A stretch of DNA of 64,000 bases from Myxococcales bacterium (lineage in GTDB: Bacteria > Myxococcota > Myxococcia > Myxococcales > JAJYLH01), in contig JAJYLH010000003.1 in the NCBI GenBank assembly GCA_021787845.1, forward strand, positions 1 through 64,000, read 5' to 3'. The first letter of the stretch is position 1. Every line of letters starts with the position of its first letter. This document shows positions 1-8,662 of the stretch, in pieces. The notes below the pieces were generated by a model. The model had not been told where the DNA came from. It ran no database searches and saw only the letters and a program-made list of their open reading frames with translations. Both the position numbers and the translations under genes were made by a program.

Positions 1-1
1 G

Positions 2-667
2 GACCGCGATCTACGAGATCAAGAACTTCCGACCATTCCGCGCGCCGGGGAGCGGAAACTTCAGGTCCTTCTTGACCTCCGGAAGTACGCGCGCTCGAAG
101 ACCATCGCGCTCGAAATCAGTTATGGTGGTGCCACATTCCTGATGCTCAGCGGCGCCACGATCATCATGCTGATCCGGGGGCTCCTCTGGGCTTGTCGCC
201 GGATTCCCAAGAGCATCTGGATCGGCTTGGGCATCGCGAGCGTGGTCGTGGTGGCCGGTTTCCTTCTGCGTCCGAAGACCAGGAGGAAGCTCCTGGAGTT
301 CTATGGCCGTGCGCGCGTCAAGCTCTCGCTAATTGCCGATCGACTTCTTCCGATCCTAGGGGAGCTCGTCGAGGCTGCGAGCCGCAATGGGAGTATCGCG
401 GACGAGGTGGCCGATCGCTACCCGGAGTTCATCGGCCGCCCGCGGCGACTCACCCTGAAGGCGGCCGCGCTTCGCGCTTGTCTCGCATCGCCCAACCCAC
501 TGCCAATTGCCGAACTGGAGCAGGATGTCCTCCATGAAGGATACGTCCCGCGCTCGAAATACTATCCAAAGAGCCTTCGAAGAGTCTTGAGGTCCGACCC
601 GATCTTCCAGAAGACCCCCGAAGGCTGGTCGGTTCGGCGTGATTCCCTTGGGAGTTTCGCATCGTAG
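2..667 (+). CDS. Membrane-anchored protein with C-terminal winged-helix-like domain (5' partial)
   Basis: The reading frame is open to the left edge of the window, so the true start lies outside; the first internal ATG is at 143. Two hydrophobic segments can be seen: a weak one after the internal Met, and a strong one of about 18 residues (IGLGIASVVVVAGFLL). A basic stretch follows, and then a C-terminal region of about 65 residues (from LTLKAAALRACL to EGWSVRRDS) whose spacing resembles the HARE-HTH/winged-helix modules found in RNA polymerase delta subunits and restriction proteins. The product is probably an inner-membrane protein with a cytoplasmic nucleic-acid-binding tail. The fold is inferred from pattern only and the function is unknown. 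Confidence 0.55.
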   Translation, partial: DRDLRDQELPTIPRAGERKLQVLLDLRKYARSKTIALEISYGGATFLMLSGATIIMLIRGLLWACRRIPKSIWIGLGIASVVVVAGFLLRPKTRRKLLEFYGRARVKLSLIADRLLPILGELVEAASRNGSIADEVADRYPEFIGRPRRLTLKAAALRACLASPNPLPIAELEQDVLHEGYVPRSKYYPKSLRRVLRSDPIFQKTPEGWSVRRDSLGSFAS

Positions 668-1166
668 GGTGTGCATGTGTGGACGAGCGACAAGGGGTGA
701 GTTGTCGTTGGCGCTCGGCGTTGCCGGTACTGTGGGCTCCGGCAGTACCGCTCGGTGGGCGAGAGCGCTGGAGTAATGGAACCCGCCAGCCCGCAAGGCT
801 CTCGGCCTGCGAGGGGCCGAACCGAGAGCGCGCATAGGGGTGCGACACGCGCCTTCCCAAAGGTGGATGTCCCGAGGGACAGAATTCACTCTTCACGGCG
901 AGACAAGGCCAAAGGGATTAGGAGGCGTCGTGGCGCAGGGCGCGCTATGCCTCACCGGACGGAAGCCCAGGTAGCCGCTGCGGCGCCCTGGGTCGTCACC
1001 GCCGAGGAGACGACCATGGTGGTTGCCGACCAGCTCTCGATTCTCGTCGAGGACGGACCTGACTTGACGAGAGGCGATGGCATTGACCAGGCACCCGGCG
1101 ATAGGGCATCCTCACTTCGTTTTTCGAAGGACCATCCGCCCGGGACCGAGAGGGCAGGAGGCTCCG
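668..1166. other. Non-coding stretch with two hairpins
   Basis: No convincing gene is seen; open frames here have the composition of frame shadows. Two inverted repeats are visible. One is CGGTACTG (725-732) with CAGTACCG (743-750), which could end the upstream transcript but has no T-run. The other is CTCTCGG (799-805) with CCGAGAG (822-828). The 3' part must contain the promoter of the lipoprotein gene starting at 1167, but no clear -35/-10 pair was recognised. Confidence 0.4.
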
Positions 1167-4100
1167 ATGACGAAGTGGCGGCTGCTCGCACTCCTACCAG
1201 GCTTGTTTCTCGCCGGCGGATTCGCCTGCGGCTCGCCGCCGATCGCACCCGCGGCCGACGCCGGAACGCGCCCCGGCTGCGTGCGCGGCGCGAGCGCCGC
1301 TTGTGCCTGCGTCGATGGCGAGATGGGTGCTCAAGTTTGCCAGCCCGACGGCACCTTCGCGGCCTGCGCCTGCACCGGAACGGCGACCGACGGCGGTTCG
1401 GCGGGCATCGACGGCGGCTCGGACGCGGGCTCGGTGGCGACGTGCATCCCGGGCGCGAGCGTCGCGTGTGCCTGTGTCGATGGCGAGACGGGCGCTCAGA
1501 TTTGCCTGGCCGATGGCACCTTCGGCGCGTGCGCGTGCGCGGGAACGGGCACGGCGGACGGCGGGGCCGACGGAGGACTGGACGCCGGCATGCCGGGATT
1601 GTGCGTGCCCGGCGCGAGCGCCGCCTGCGCCTGCGTCGATGGCGAGACGGGCGCCCAGGTCTGCCAGGCGAGCGGCACCTTCGCGCCTTGCACGTGCGAG
1701 GGTCCGCAACCAGATGGCGGCACGAACGGCCAGACCGGCAACCTCACGGGGCAGATCGTCATCATCGGCGACCAGGACGCGACCGGTACCCGTGTCCAGC
1801 TTCAAAACGCGGGCCTCACGCTGAACACGACCGCGGACTCCCATGGCGACTACCAACTTTCCGGCATCCCGTCCGGCGCGTTCGGCCTGAGCTTCCAGAA
1901 GTCGCTACCCTTGCCGCCCCAATCGGGCTTCCCCGACGCGCCCGACGGCAGCCCGCTCGCCCTCGACTACGACGCGACCCTGCCGAACCTCCTGTTCCTG
2001 CCCGGCGGCGACGGCTACCTCGTCGATGGCAACATCTATCCGCTCGGGCGCATCGAGCTTCCCGCGGGTCGCCAGCTCGCGTCGGGCACGGTCTATGCGA
2101 CCCTGTCTCCAGACGGCTCCGCCCTCGCGTACATCACCGGCGTCGATCAGTACGGGACTGGAACTGGGACACTCCAGCTCGTCGGGGTTCCCGATGGAAC
2201 GCCGACCATGCTTGCAACCGGAGTGACCGCCGGCAACTTCTGGTTCACGACGGACGGCAAATGGCTGTTCTATCTCACAGGTCTTCGTGGCCTCGTCGGG
2301 ACACTCTTCCAGGTCGCCAGCCGCGGCGGAACGCCGGTCGAGCTCGGCACAGGGGTGCCACCACCGTCCTTCTACTCTCCATCCAAAGGGCCCGTCGTGC
2401 TGACGCCGGATGGCATGCACGCCTTCTATCTCACGAGCTGGAACGGGGACACGGGGAGCCTCGAAGAGGTGGCGGTGAGCGGCGGGACTCCGGTCCAGCT
2501 CGGCACGGGCTGCCCCTGGGACTCCAGAGGCCCGGCTCTGAGCCTCACTTCAGACGGCTCCCATGCCTTCTATTTCACCAACTGGAACGGTCTTGTAGGC
2601 ACCTTGAACGAGGTCGACGTGGCTGACGGAAATACCTTTCAGCTCGGCGACTACGTGGCTCGCTCCGGGAACCCCGTGCTGACCACAGATGGGAGCTACG
2701 CGTTCTTCATCACGGATGCCGAAAGTGCAAACACCCTCTACGAGGTGCCGGTAGCCAGCGGAAAGCCGTTGCGCCTCGACGACGGAGTCACGCAGCTCGG
2801 ACTCAGCTCCGATGGCGGCGACGGGTTCTACCTGACGCAGGACCAGATGCTCCATGGATTCACCGTGGGGAGCGGCACGCCGATTGAGCTGGCGTACGGG
2901 GTCTCCTCGTTCCTGCCCACCGCGGATGGCAAGCACGTCTTCTACCTTGGAGGCGGGAGCTCGGGAGACCTGTACGAGATCTCCAGCGTCGGCGGGGTGC
3001 CGGTCCCGCTCGGCGTCGGGGTGTTTAACTTGGGCCACTATTACTTCCAGCTCACGCCAGACGGAAGCCACGCTTTGTACCTCGTGAATTGGAACTCCAG
3101 CGACGATAACACCGGCACCCTCTATGCGGTTCCGGTCGAAGGTGGCAATCCCGTGGAGCTTGGAACCGGAGTGCCCAGTCTATCCGGATCGTACCCGCAG
3201 GACAGGGATCTGAGGCTGACGCCGGATGGGAGCCACGCGTTCTACTTGTCCGATACCAACGCCAGCACCGGCACTGGCACGCTCAACGAAGTCTCCTTGG
3301 TGGATGGCAAGCGGGTCCAGCTCGCGACGGGCGTCTGGACGTTCCGTCCGACCGACGATGGAGCGCATGCCTTCTATCTCGCGAACTGGATTGGGGATGA
3401 CTGGGGGGGTGGCATCGGGACGCTCTATGAAGCGGCGGTCGCGGGCGGTGCTCCGGTCCAACTCGGCGCTGGGCTGAAGGATCTGTACAACGATGACTTC
3501 TTGCTGACCCCGGATGGAACCCACGCCTTCTATCTGAGCGACGGCCTCTACGAGGTCAATGTCGCGACCGAGGCCAAGGCCAAGCTGGCGACAGGCGTGA
3601 CGACCCTCGCCAGCGATTCGTTCCAGCTCACGCCCGATGGAGGCGATGCCTTCTACTTGGCGGGCTGGAGCGGGACCAGCACGAACGGCACCGGCTATCT
3701 CCACGAGCTCGCGCTGGGAAACGGCGCCGACGTCGTGCTCGGCTCGGGCGTGCCAGCGTTCACCCAGCAAGGGTACTACGGAGACCCGACCTCCGTTTAC
3801 TTCCTGCTCACGCCGGACGGTTCGCATGCCTTCTACCTTGCCGGGTACGACGGCGCCACCGGCAAGCTCTACGACGTGTCGACCGCGCGAGGGACGCAAG
3901 TCCTGGTCGGCACAGGGGTCCCCGAAGGCTACGCGCTTTCGCCCGACGGGAGTCACGTTGCGTTCATCGCCTCGTCGAGCGCCACGGCCGGCGGCACGTT
4001 GAAGATTGCTCCGGTTGCGGTTGGCGGACCGATCACGCTCGCGAAGTCGGTGTTGGGGTTCGCCTTCTCCCCCGACGGCCAGTACCTCACTTGCAACCTC

Positions 4101-4292
4101 GCCAACGACTTCTGGAACGGCAAGACCTCGACCACCGCGGTGGTCCCGGCCGCCGGCGGCGCGGTGGTGCCGATCAACGACTTTGGGTCGCTTTCCTACG
4201 TTCCCGGCGGCGTCCTCTTCGTCCGTCGCGGCACGCCGGTGCCGTACGACTTCGAGGACGGGCTCTACCTCACGCCCCTGAGCGGACCGTAG
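1167..4292 (+). CDS. Large secreted lipoprotein: Cys-rich repeats plus TolB/WD40-like beta-propeller repeats
   Basis: The start is ATG 1167, preceded by GGGCAGGAGG; it gives an N-terminal signal peptide ending near a Cys (GGFAC, a poor lipobox). Residues about 35-180 hold three near-identical Cys-rich repeats containing the pattern ACACVDGE.GAQ.C, separated by Asp/Gly linkers. A carboxypeptidase-regulatory-like (CarboxypepD_reg) segment follows (ADSHGDYQLSGIPSGAFGLS). The remaining ~750 residues are about a dozen repeats built on LTPDGSHAFYL, each followed by a GT.VQLGTGV-like strand, which is typical of TolB/WD40-type propeller blades. The protein is 1041 aa and is likely on the cell surface or in the periplasm. 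Ligand and role are unknown. The gene stands alone. Confidence 0.8.
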   Translation: MTKWRLLALLPGLFLAGGFACGSPPIAPAADAGTRPGCVRGASAACACVDGEMGAQVCQPDGTFAACACTGTATDGGSAGIDGGSDAGSVATCIPGASVACACVDGETGAQICLADGTFGACACAGTGTADGGADGGLDAGMPGLCVPGASAACACVDGETGAQVCQASGTFAPCTCEGPQPDGGTNGQTGNLTGQIVIIGDQDATGTRVQLQNAGLTLNTTADSHGDYQLSGIPSGAFGLSFQKSLPLPPQSGFPDAPDGSPLALDYDATLPNLLFLPGGDGYLVDGNIYPLGRIELPAGRQLASGTVYATLSPDGSALAYITGVDQYGTGTGTLQLVGVPDGTPTMLATGVTAGNFWFTTDGKWLFYLTGLRGLVGTLFQVASRGGTPVELGTGVPPPSFYSPSKGPVVLTPDGMHAFYLTSWNGDTGSLEEVAVSGGTPVQLGTGCPWDSRGPALSLTSDGSHAFYFTNWNGLVGTLNEVDVADGNTFQLGDYVARSGNPVLTTDGSYAFFITDAESANTLYEVPVASGKPLRLDDGVTQLGLSSDGGDGFYLTQDQMLHGFTVGSGTPIELAYGVSSFLPTADGKHVFYLGGGSSGDLYEISSVGGVPVPLGVGVFNLGHYYFQLTPDGSHALYLVNWNSSDDNTGTLYAVPVEGGNPVELGTGVPSLSGSYPQDRDLRLTPDGSHAFYLSDTNASTGTGTLNEVSLVDGKRVQLATGVWTFRPTDDGAHAFYLANWIGDDWGGGIGTLYEAAVAGGAPVQLGAGLKDLYNDDFLLTPDGTHAFYLSDGLYEVNVATEAKAKLATGVTTLASDSFQLTPDGGDAFYLAGWSGTSTNGTGYLHELALGNGADVVLGSGVPAFTQQGYYGDPTSVYFLLTPDGSHAFYLAGYDGATGKLYDVSTARGTQVLVGTGVPEGYALSPDGSHVAFIASSSATAGGTLKIAPVAVGGPITLAKSVLGFAFSPDGQYLTCNLANDFWNGKTSTTAVVPAAGGAVVPINDFGSLSYVPGGVLFVRRGTPVPYDFEDGLYLTPLSGP

Positions 4293-4356
4293 GGTGGATA
4301 AGCCCCGCCGCTAATGCCCATCCGGCCGAACCTCGACACGAGCGACGTCCAGCCGC

Positions 4357-4690
4357 TCACGCGCTCTCCCTCTGGCCGACTTCGGTCCTGCTCACCATCC
4401 GCTTGATCTGCACGGGCGCGAAGGGCCGGCCGGTCCGGCTCCGGATGCCGCGGCTCTCCAGCTCGCGCGCGACGCCGCGAAACGTCGCACCCTCGGCGCG
4501 AAGCCGGCGCGCGAACTCGATTGCGGCCTGCTCCTCGGGCGCGGGCTCGACGTGCTCACCATCCGCGGCAAGGCGAAAGCCCCAGGGTGCCTGCCCGCCC
4601 GTGTATTCGCCCTGCGCCTGCTTGTGCTGCATCGCCACCGACGTGCGCTCGCCGATCGTTTCCCTCTCCCATCGGCCCGAGGAGCATCGC
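4357..4690 (-). pseudogene. Serine recombinase C-terminal remnant
   Basis: On the minus strand the peptide RETIGERTSVAMQHKQAQGE is followed by YTGGQAPWGF and later by GATFRGVARELESRGIRSRTG and PVQIKRMVS. This matches the region after the catalytic domain of large serine recombinases (the ERE..ERT helix and the 'Recombinase' domain). The N-terminal resolvase domain with its catalytic Ser is absent: upstream of about 4685 the sequence belongs to an unrelated membrane-protein gene in another frame. It is therefore a decayed fragment, not a working enzyme. Confidence 0.7.
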
Positions 4691-5056
4691 GGTCCAGAAC
4701 AGCCATAGCGGCTTCTCCGCGTGCCAAAGGGCGAACGGTCCCATGAACGCCCATGCTGCGCCGAACAGGGAGCCCATTGCCAGCCAGACGGCCCATCTCT
4801 GGTCTCGATCGACGGTCGCGTTGACGATGCCTCCTTCAATGAAAGCGGCAAGCGCGGTCAGCAGGTAGCCGTTGGGCCCAAACGCACCAGCATCGCCCAC
4901 CGCAAGGAGCAACGACCCGGGATCAGCCCAGCGCAGCCCAGCAGCCAGGGACAGTTCCAGGTAAAGAGCGCCGGCGGCGACCGGGGCCCCGATGACCACG
5001 GCAAGCAGCCCGCCGACGAGAAATCGCAGCGGTCGGAAGTGGCGGGCGTGCTTCAT
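4556..5056 (-). CDS. Multi-pass membrane protein, 3' end replaced by recombinase remnant
   Basis: Translation from ATG at 5056 starts MKHARHFRPLRF and gives about four hydrophobic helices (around residues 10-35, 45-75, 88-110 and 115-130), with no recognised family. After MLLGPMGEG the frame runs into the serine-recombinase remnant and becomes Arg/Gly/Ala-rich noise, so only about the first 130 codons look native. The gene appears truncated by an insertion or deletion that left the recombinase tail behind. Upstream (5057-5218) nothing else is coded. Function unknown. Confidence 0.5.
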   Translation of the reverse strand: MKHARHFRPLRFLVGGLLAVVIGAPVAAGALYLELSLAAGLRWADPGSLLLAVGDAGAFGPNGYLLTALAAFIEGGIVNATVDRDQRWAVWLAMGSLFGAAWAFMGPFALWHAEKPLWLFWTAMLLGPMGEGNDRRAHVGGDAAQAGAGRIHGRAGTLGLSPCRGW

Positions 5057-5218
5057 GGCAACATCCGGTCGAGCGCTCGGCCATGCCGCATGGTAGCAGG
5101 GCTGACGGCGGCCCGCGAGGCGATGTCGGTGGGCGCGGCATCGAGCGAGCGCTCCTTGGTCGGTCTGCCGTCTTCGCCCCTGGCGGCGCGACGGGCTTTC
5201 GGTGGTTAGGCTCGATGC

Positions 5219-5515
5219 ATGCTGAAGATCGGCGGCAGCCATCGGATGCGGAAGGCGCTCTTCGTTCGCGGCTTGAGGCAAGGCTATCTCAACGTCGAGG
5301 AGGTGGAAGCCGCGGTTCCGCCGGGCACGATGTCGGCAGCCGAGCGATGGCTTCTCTATTTCTCCTTGCGCGCGTCCGAGGTCGAGCTGCGCGACGCCGA
5401 CGGGCACATCCTCACGCCCGACGACCTGGTGCCCGAGCATCGTCGCGCTCGCCAGGCCGCCGTCCGCCAGCGCGCCAAGGCGGCAGAAGCAAAGGCGGAG
5501 GGAACTGGGCGCTGA
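5219..5515 (+). CDS. Small protein resembling sigma-70 region 1.1
   Basis: A 98-aa protein. Residues about 13-60 (LFVRGLRQGYLNVEEVEAAV, then PPGTMSAAERWLLYF and ASEVELRDADG) fit the sigma-70 region 1.1 pattern of RpoD: a helix, 'GYLT.EE...ALP', a helix, then '.GIEV.D'. The tail is Ala/Lys/Arg-rich. No other sigma region is present. In RpoD, region 1.1 masks DNA binding, so a free-standing copy could modulate polymerase, but that is inference. ATG 5219 is used; an internal Met at codon 10 is an alternative start. Confidence 0.55.
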   Translation: MLKIGGSHRMRKALFVRGLRQGYLNVEEVEAAVPPGTMSAAERWLLYFSLRASEVELRDADGHILTPDDLVPEHRRARQAAVRQRAKAAEAKAEGTGR

Positions 5516-5542
5516 CCGGCCCCTCCCCAATCCGCCGGTGCC

Positions 5543-5629
5543 GTAGGATGGGTGGAGCGGAGCGCAGCCCATCGTCGTACGGCGACCGCCGGAGCGGTGG
5601 GTTTCGCCTACGCTCCGCCCACCCTCCGC
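5543..5629. repeat. REP-like pair, GTAGGATGG family
   Basis: Two similar units of about 32 bp face each other: 5543-5574 (starts GTAGGATGGGTGGAGCG, with an internal GATGGG/CCCATC stem) and the inverted unit near 5596-5629 (CGCTCCGCCCACCCTCC). A related pair sits at 23655-23737. The right unit forms the last codons and the TAG stop of the antiporter gene that ends at 5608. It has the form of a bacterial REP/BIME element. Confidence 0.6.
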
Positions 5630-6894
5630 AGTTGCCATCGCAAGAGCGGTGGTGTCATCAGCGACGTCACGGCGACGACGAAGACGATGGCCGAGAACTC
5701 GTCTTCGGACAGGAACGGCGTGCCGTGAACGAGCAAGCGCCGGCCGACGTCGGCGAAGATCAGAGTCACCTCGCCGCGAGGAATCATCCCGAGCGCGACG
5801 GTCAGCTTCGACGTCCCGCTCGGCGCGGCGAGACCCAGGACCAGCCGCGACACGACCGTCACCGCGACCAGCGCTCCGGTCAGAAGCCACACGGTCGGAT
5901 GTCCGAGCCGCCAGAGCTCGACGCGGGCACCCATCACGACAAAGAAGATCGGCGTCAGCACCTGGCCGACCGGATGAATCAGGTCCTCCAGCTCGTGCTC
6001 GCCGCGGTCGATCAGCGTCCGATACTCCGCCCGGTCGAGCGTCAGCCCCGCCGCGAACGCTCCGACGATCGGCGCGAGCTGGACGTAACCCGCAATCGCC
6101 GCGACGCCGAACGCGAACGCCAGCGCAATCGGCAGGAGCAGGTCCGGCGAGCGCATCCGCTTCGAGATGCGGAAGATCCATCGCGACACGCGCGGGCCGA
6201 GGATGAGCGCGCTCGACAGGAAGGCGATGGCGAGAAGGCCCGAACGCACCGGCAGACGCCAATCGAACGCGTGCCCGCCGGCCATCCCGATAGCGATGCC
6301 GGTGACGAGCGAGAGCACGACGAGCGCGAGAACGTCGTCGACCACCGCCGCGCCGAGGATGAGCTTCGCCGCTCTGGTGGTCGATTGCTTGAGGTCGCGC
6401 AACACGCGCGCGGTGATGCCGACGCTCGTTCCGCAGACCGCGCCGCCGATGAAGAGGCCGAGCACGAAGCTGTGCCCCGGCAGCATCGCCATCCCGAGGC
6501 CGATGCCGCCCGCGACCGCGCCGATGACGCCGATGGTCGCGACGAGCGTCGCGCGACCGCCGATGGAGAGCAGCTCCGAGACCGTCGACTCGAGCCCGAC
6601 CTCGAAGAGCAGGACCACGACGCCGAGGCTCGCGAGCACTTCGAAAATCGGCGCGTGCGCGATGTCCGGAAGCGGCACGCCCAAGTGGATGAGCCCGCCG
6701 ATGGCGATGCCGACCACCAGCTCGCCCAGGACCGCCGGCTGCCCGACGCGAAGCGCCAACTCGCCGCCCAGCTTCGCCGCCGCCAGGATGACCAAGAGGC
6801 CGACGAGCACCGGCATCAACGAGTCGTGCGCCGCGCCAGGAGCACAGGCGAACGCCGAGCCAGCGACAAGAAGAAAGAGGACGAGGCGCTTCAT
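5608..6894 (-). CDS. Cation/proton antiporter, CPA2 (KefB/NapA-type) family
   Basis: A 428-aa integral membrane protein with an N-terminal signal-like helix (MKRLVLFLLVAGSAFACAPG) and roughly 11-12 further hydrophobic helices. Family features include LGELVVGIAIGGLIHLG near the N terminus, an acidic residue in LLFEVGLES, AAVVDDVLALVVLS (the DD pair that binds cation in CPA2 exchangers) and IPRGEVTLIFADVG. Length matches the transmembrane core only; there is no C-terminal RCK/TrkA-N regulatory domain. It probably exchanges Na+ or K+ for H+ across the inner membrane. Its last codons lie in a REP-like repeat. Confidence 0.85.
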   Translation of the reverse strand: MKRLVLFLLVAGSAFACAPGAAHDSLMPVLVGLLVILAAAKLGGELALRVGQPAVLGELVVGIAIGGLIHLGVPLPDIAHAPIFEVLASLGVVVLLFEVGLESTVSELLSIGGRATLVATIGVIGAVAGGIGLGMAMLPGHSFVLGLFIGGAVCGTSVGITARVLRDLKQSTTRAAKLILGAAVVDDVLALVVLSLVTGIAIGMAGGHAFDWRLPVRSGLLAIAFLSSALILGPRVSRWIFRISKRMRSPDLLLPIALAFAFGVAAIAGYVQLAPIVGAFAAGLTLDRAEYRTLIDRGEHELEDLIHPVGQVLTPIFFVVMGARVELWRLGHPTVWLLTGALVAVTVVSRLVLGLAAPSGTSKLTVALGMIPRGEVTLIFADVGRRLLVHGTPFLSEDEFSAIVFVVAVTSLMTPPLLRWQLRRVGGA

Positions 6895-7182
6895 GGCAGC
6901 TCACGTCTCCGAGTCGCCCACACTTGGAGCCGGCCATGGGAGTGTCCGGGTGAGCACGGCATCCTGGGCGATCCCGGACCGCGACGTGCCCGGCTCCAAC
7001 ATCGGGCAAGTGTGTCGACCGGACAGGCAAGGGTCGCACGAGCCCGTGGCACGTCGGATGGGCCGAGCAGCGAGGAACCGATCCTCCACAGGCGGTCGAG
7101 CGCCGTTCGTGCCCGCGCGGGCGCGAAGCCGCATCGTTTGCGGTGGACGGCAAGCCCTCTTTGACACCGGAAAGGAGACCTC

Positions 7183-8364
7183 ATGGCGGACCTGCGCTCG
7201 CTCATCTCGGCGCTCGTGAAAGTGCCGGACGGGCCGCCGATCGTGACCTTGTATCTCGATGCGCGCTGGAAAGACGAGCACCAGCGCGACCGCGTGCGCC
7301 TGTTCTTTCACGATCGCGCCCGCGAAGCGAGAGGCATCTTCGACGTCGCCGCGCCCGAGGCCCAGGGCATCCGGCAGTCGCTCGACCGCGTCCAGCGCTT
7401 CGTCGACGGGCTCGTCAACCAGGACATCCATCCGGACGCGCGCGGGGTGATGGTCGTCGCGAGCGAGCCGCGCGCGCTCTTCGAGGAGGCGCTCGTCGAG
7501 GACCCGTTCGAGCCGGCGATGTTCATCGACTCGAAACCGCGGCTGGCACCGCTCATCGAGGCGGCGTTCCTGGTCAAGCCCGCCTACCTCGTCGAGGTCG
7601 ATGCGAGGAGCGCGCTCATCCTCGAGCTCGGCGCCGAGGGGATGATCGACGAGCACTCGCTCGAGCGCGAGGTGCCGAGCCGGCACAAGCAGGGCGGCTG
7701 GTCGGCGCCCAGGTTCGCGCGGCACGTCAAGGAGCACATCCGGATGGTGTGGAACGAGGCGGCGAAGCTACTCGTCGATTTCGTGCGCCAGGATGGGAGC
7801 GGCGCCATCGTGCTCTTCGGCCAGGAGCCGAACCTGCGGGCGTTCTCGCGTGAGCTGCCGCCGGAGCTGCAGGGCCGCATCGTCGCGATGCGCCCGGCGC
7901 CCAGGGACCGGCGGGCGCTTCTCGCCTCCGCGCGCGAGGCGCTGGAAGAGGAGCGCATCGCGCACGAGTTCGCGGTCGTCCATCGCATCCTGCGCCAGGG
8001 GCTCGCCGACCGCAGCGGCACCGTCGGCCTCGACGACACGTTGCTCGCGATGAACGAACGGCGCGTCAGGCTCCTCGCGGTGAGCCGTCGCTTCCAGGCG
8101 CGCGGCTACCGGTGCGAGCGGTGCGACGCGCTCTCCGCGGCCGGCGCGACGGCCTGCGTCTTCTGCGACGGGCCGACGACGATCGTCAACCTGCGCGAGG
8201 AGCTGTTGCGCCGCTGCGTCGCGCAGGGCGCCGAGGTGCTCGTGACGCCGGAGTCCGGACCGCTCGATGCCTACCGCGGCATCGGCGCGCTGCTCCGCCA
8301 TCTCACCGGCGAGGAGCGCCAGCATCCGGCCGGGAGCACCGGAGTCGAGACCCGCGCACCGTGA
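7183..8364 (+). CDS. Bacterial eRF1-like (baeRF/Vms1-like) protein with zinc ribbon
   Basis: A 393-aa protein starting at ATG 7183 behind a strong AAGGAG site. The N-terminal half (VTLYLDARWKDEHQRDRVR ... FEPAMFIDSKPRLAPLIEA) and the middle (YLVEVDARSALILELG) follow the domain order of bacterial release-factor-like proteins (baeRF). The C-terminal part has a zinc ribbon, CERCDAL...CVFCDG, and then an L7Ae-like segment (AQGAEVLVTPESGPLDAYRG) as in eRF1 domain 3. Relatives include eukaryotic Vms1/ANKZF1, which releases nascent chains from stalled ribosomes, so a role on the ribosome is plausible. It stands alone, divergent from the antiporter and upstream of tRNA-Ala. Confidence 0.6.
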   Translation: MADLRSLISALVKVPDGPPIVTLYLDARWKDEHQRDRVRLFFHDRAREARGIFDVAAPEAQGIRQSLDRVQRFVDGLVNQDIHPDARGVMVVASEPRALFEEALVEDPFEPAMFIDSKPRLAPLIEAAFLVKPAYLVEVDARSALILELGAEGMIDEHSLEREVPSRHKQGGWSAPRFARHVKEHIRMVWNEAAKLLVDFVRQDGSGAIVLFGQEPNLRAFSRELPPELQGRIVAMRPAPRDRRALLASAREALEEERIAHEFAVVHRILRQGLADRSGTVGLDDTLLAMNERRVRLLAVSRRFQARGYRCERCDALSAAGATACVFCDGPTTIVNLREELLRRCVAQGAEVLVTPESGPLDAYRGIGALLRHLTGEERQHPAGSTGVETRAP

Positions 8365-8367
8365 CGG

Positions 8368-8394
8368 TTGACAACCGTCCGCGCGCAAGCTAGA
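8368..8394 (+). promoter_or_regulatory. Probable promoter of tRNA-Ala
   Basis: A perfect -35 TTGACA (8368-8373) is followed after 15 bp by TAGAAG (8389-8394); CTAGAA one base earlier is an alternative. The tRNA starts at 8441. The -35 lies inside a short palindrome (GACGGTTGACAACCGTC). Confidence 0.55.
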
Positions 8395-8440
8395 AGGCGC
8401 AGCTCTTCGACGGCGCCCCCAGACGCCGCCGCCGACCGAT

Positions 8441-8519
<79 letters not shown>

Positions 8520-8520
8520 G

Positions 8521-8565
8521 AACAGGCGGTTTCCGGCTTCGGCCGGGGCCGCCTGTTTCTTTTTT
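8521..8565 (+). terminator. Intrinsic terminator downstream of tRNA-Ala
   Basis: AACAGGCGG (8521-8529) pairs with CCGCCTGTT around a GC-rich loop and is followed by a T-rich run (TTTCTTTTTT). It lies just inside the element, so the element brings its own terminator for the tRNA it restores. Confidence 0.85.
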
Positions 8566-8572
8566 CGGGCCT

Positions 8573-8596
8573 CGGGGTAGCTCCCGGGGTAGCTCC
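8573..8596. repeat. Tandem 12-mers, possible integrase arm sites (left end)
   Basis: CGGGGTAGCTCC occurs twice head to tail (8573-8584, 8585-8596). The same 12-mer and its variant CGGGGTAGACCC recur only near the other end of the element (18097-18181), upstream of the integrase gene. Position and arrangement fit arm-type binding sites for the integrase or an accessory factor (inference). Confidence 0.5.
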
Positions 8597-8662
8597 CGGC
8601 AGGGCGTAGGGACCCGCCCGCCGGGTTCTTGCGCGGGGGCAGAGGAGGCGCCTACCCTGTGG

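Noticed and set aside
755-2626. Long Arg-rich frame overlapping the large lipoprotein gene
   Set aside because: Frame shadow of GC-rich coding DNA; the overlapping frame has a signal peptide and conserved repeats.
4556-7153. An 865-codon minus-strand protein
   Set aside because: Only the C-terminal part from 5056 has membrane-protein character; the rest is an anti-frame of the small sigma-like gene and the antiporter region.
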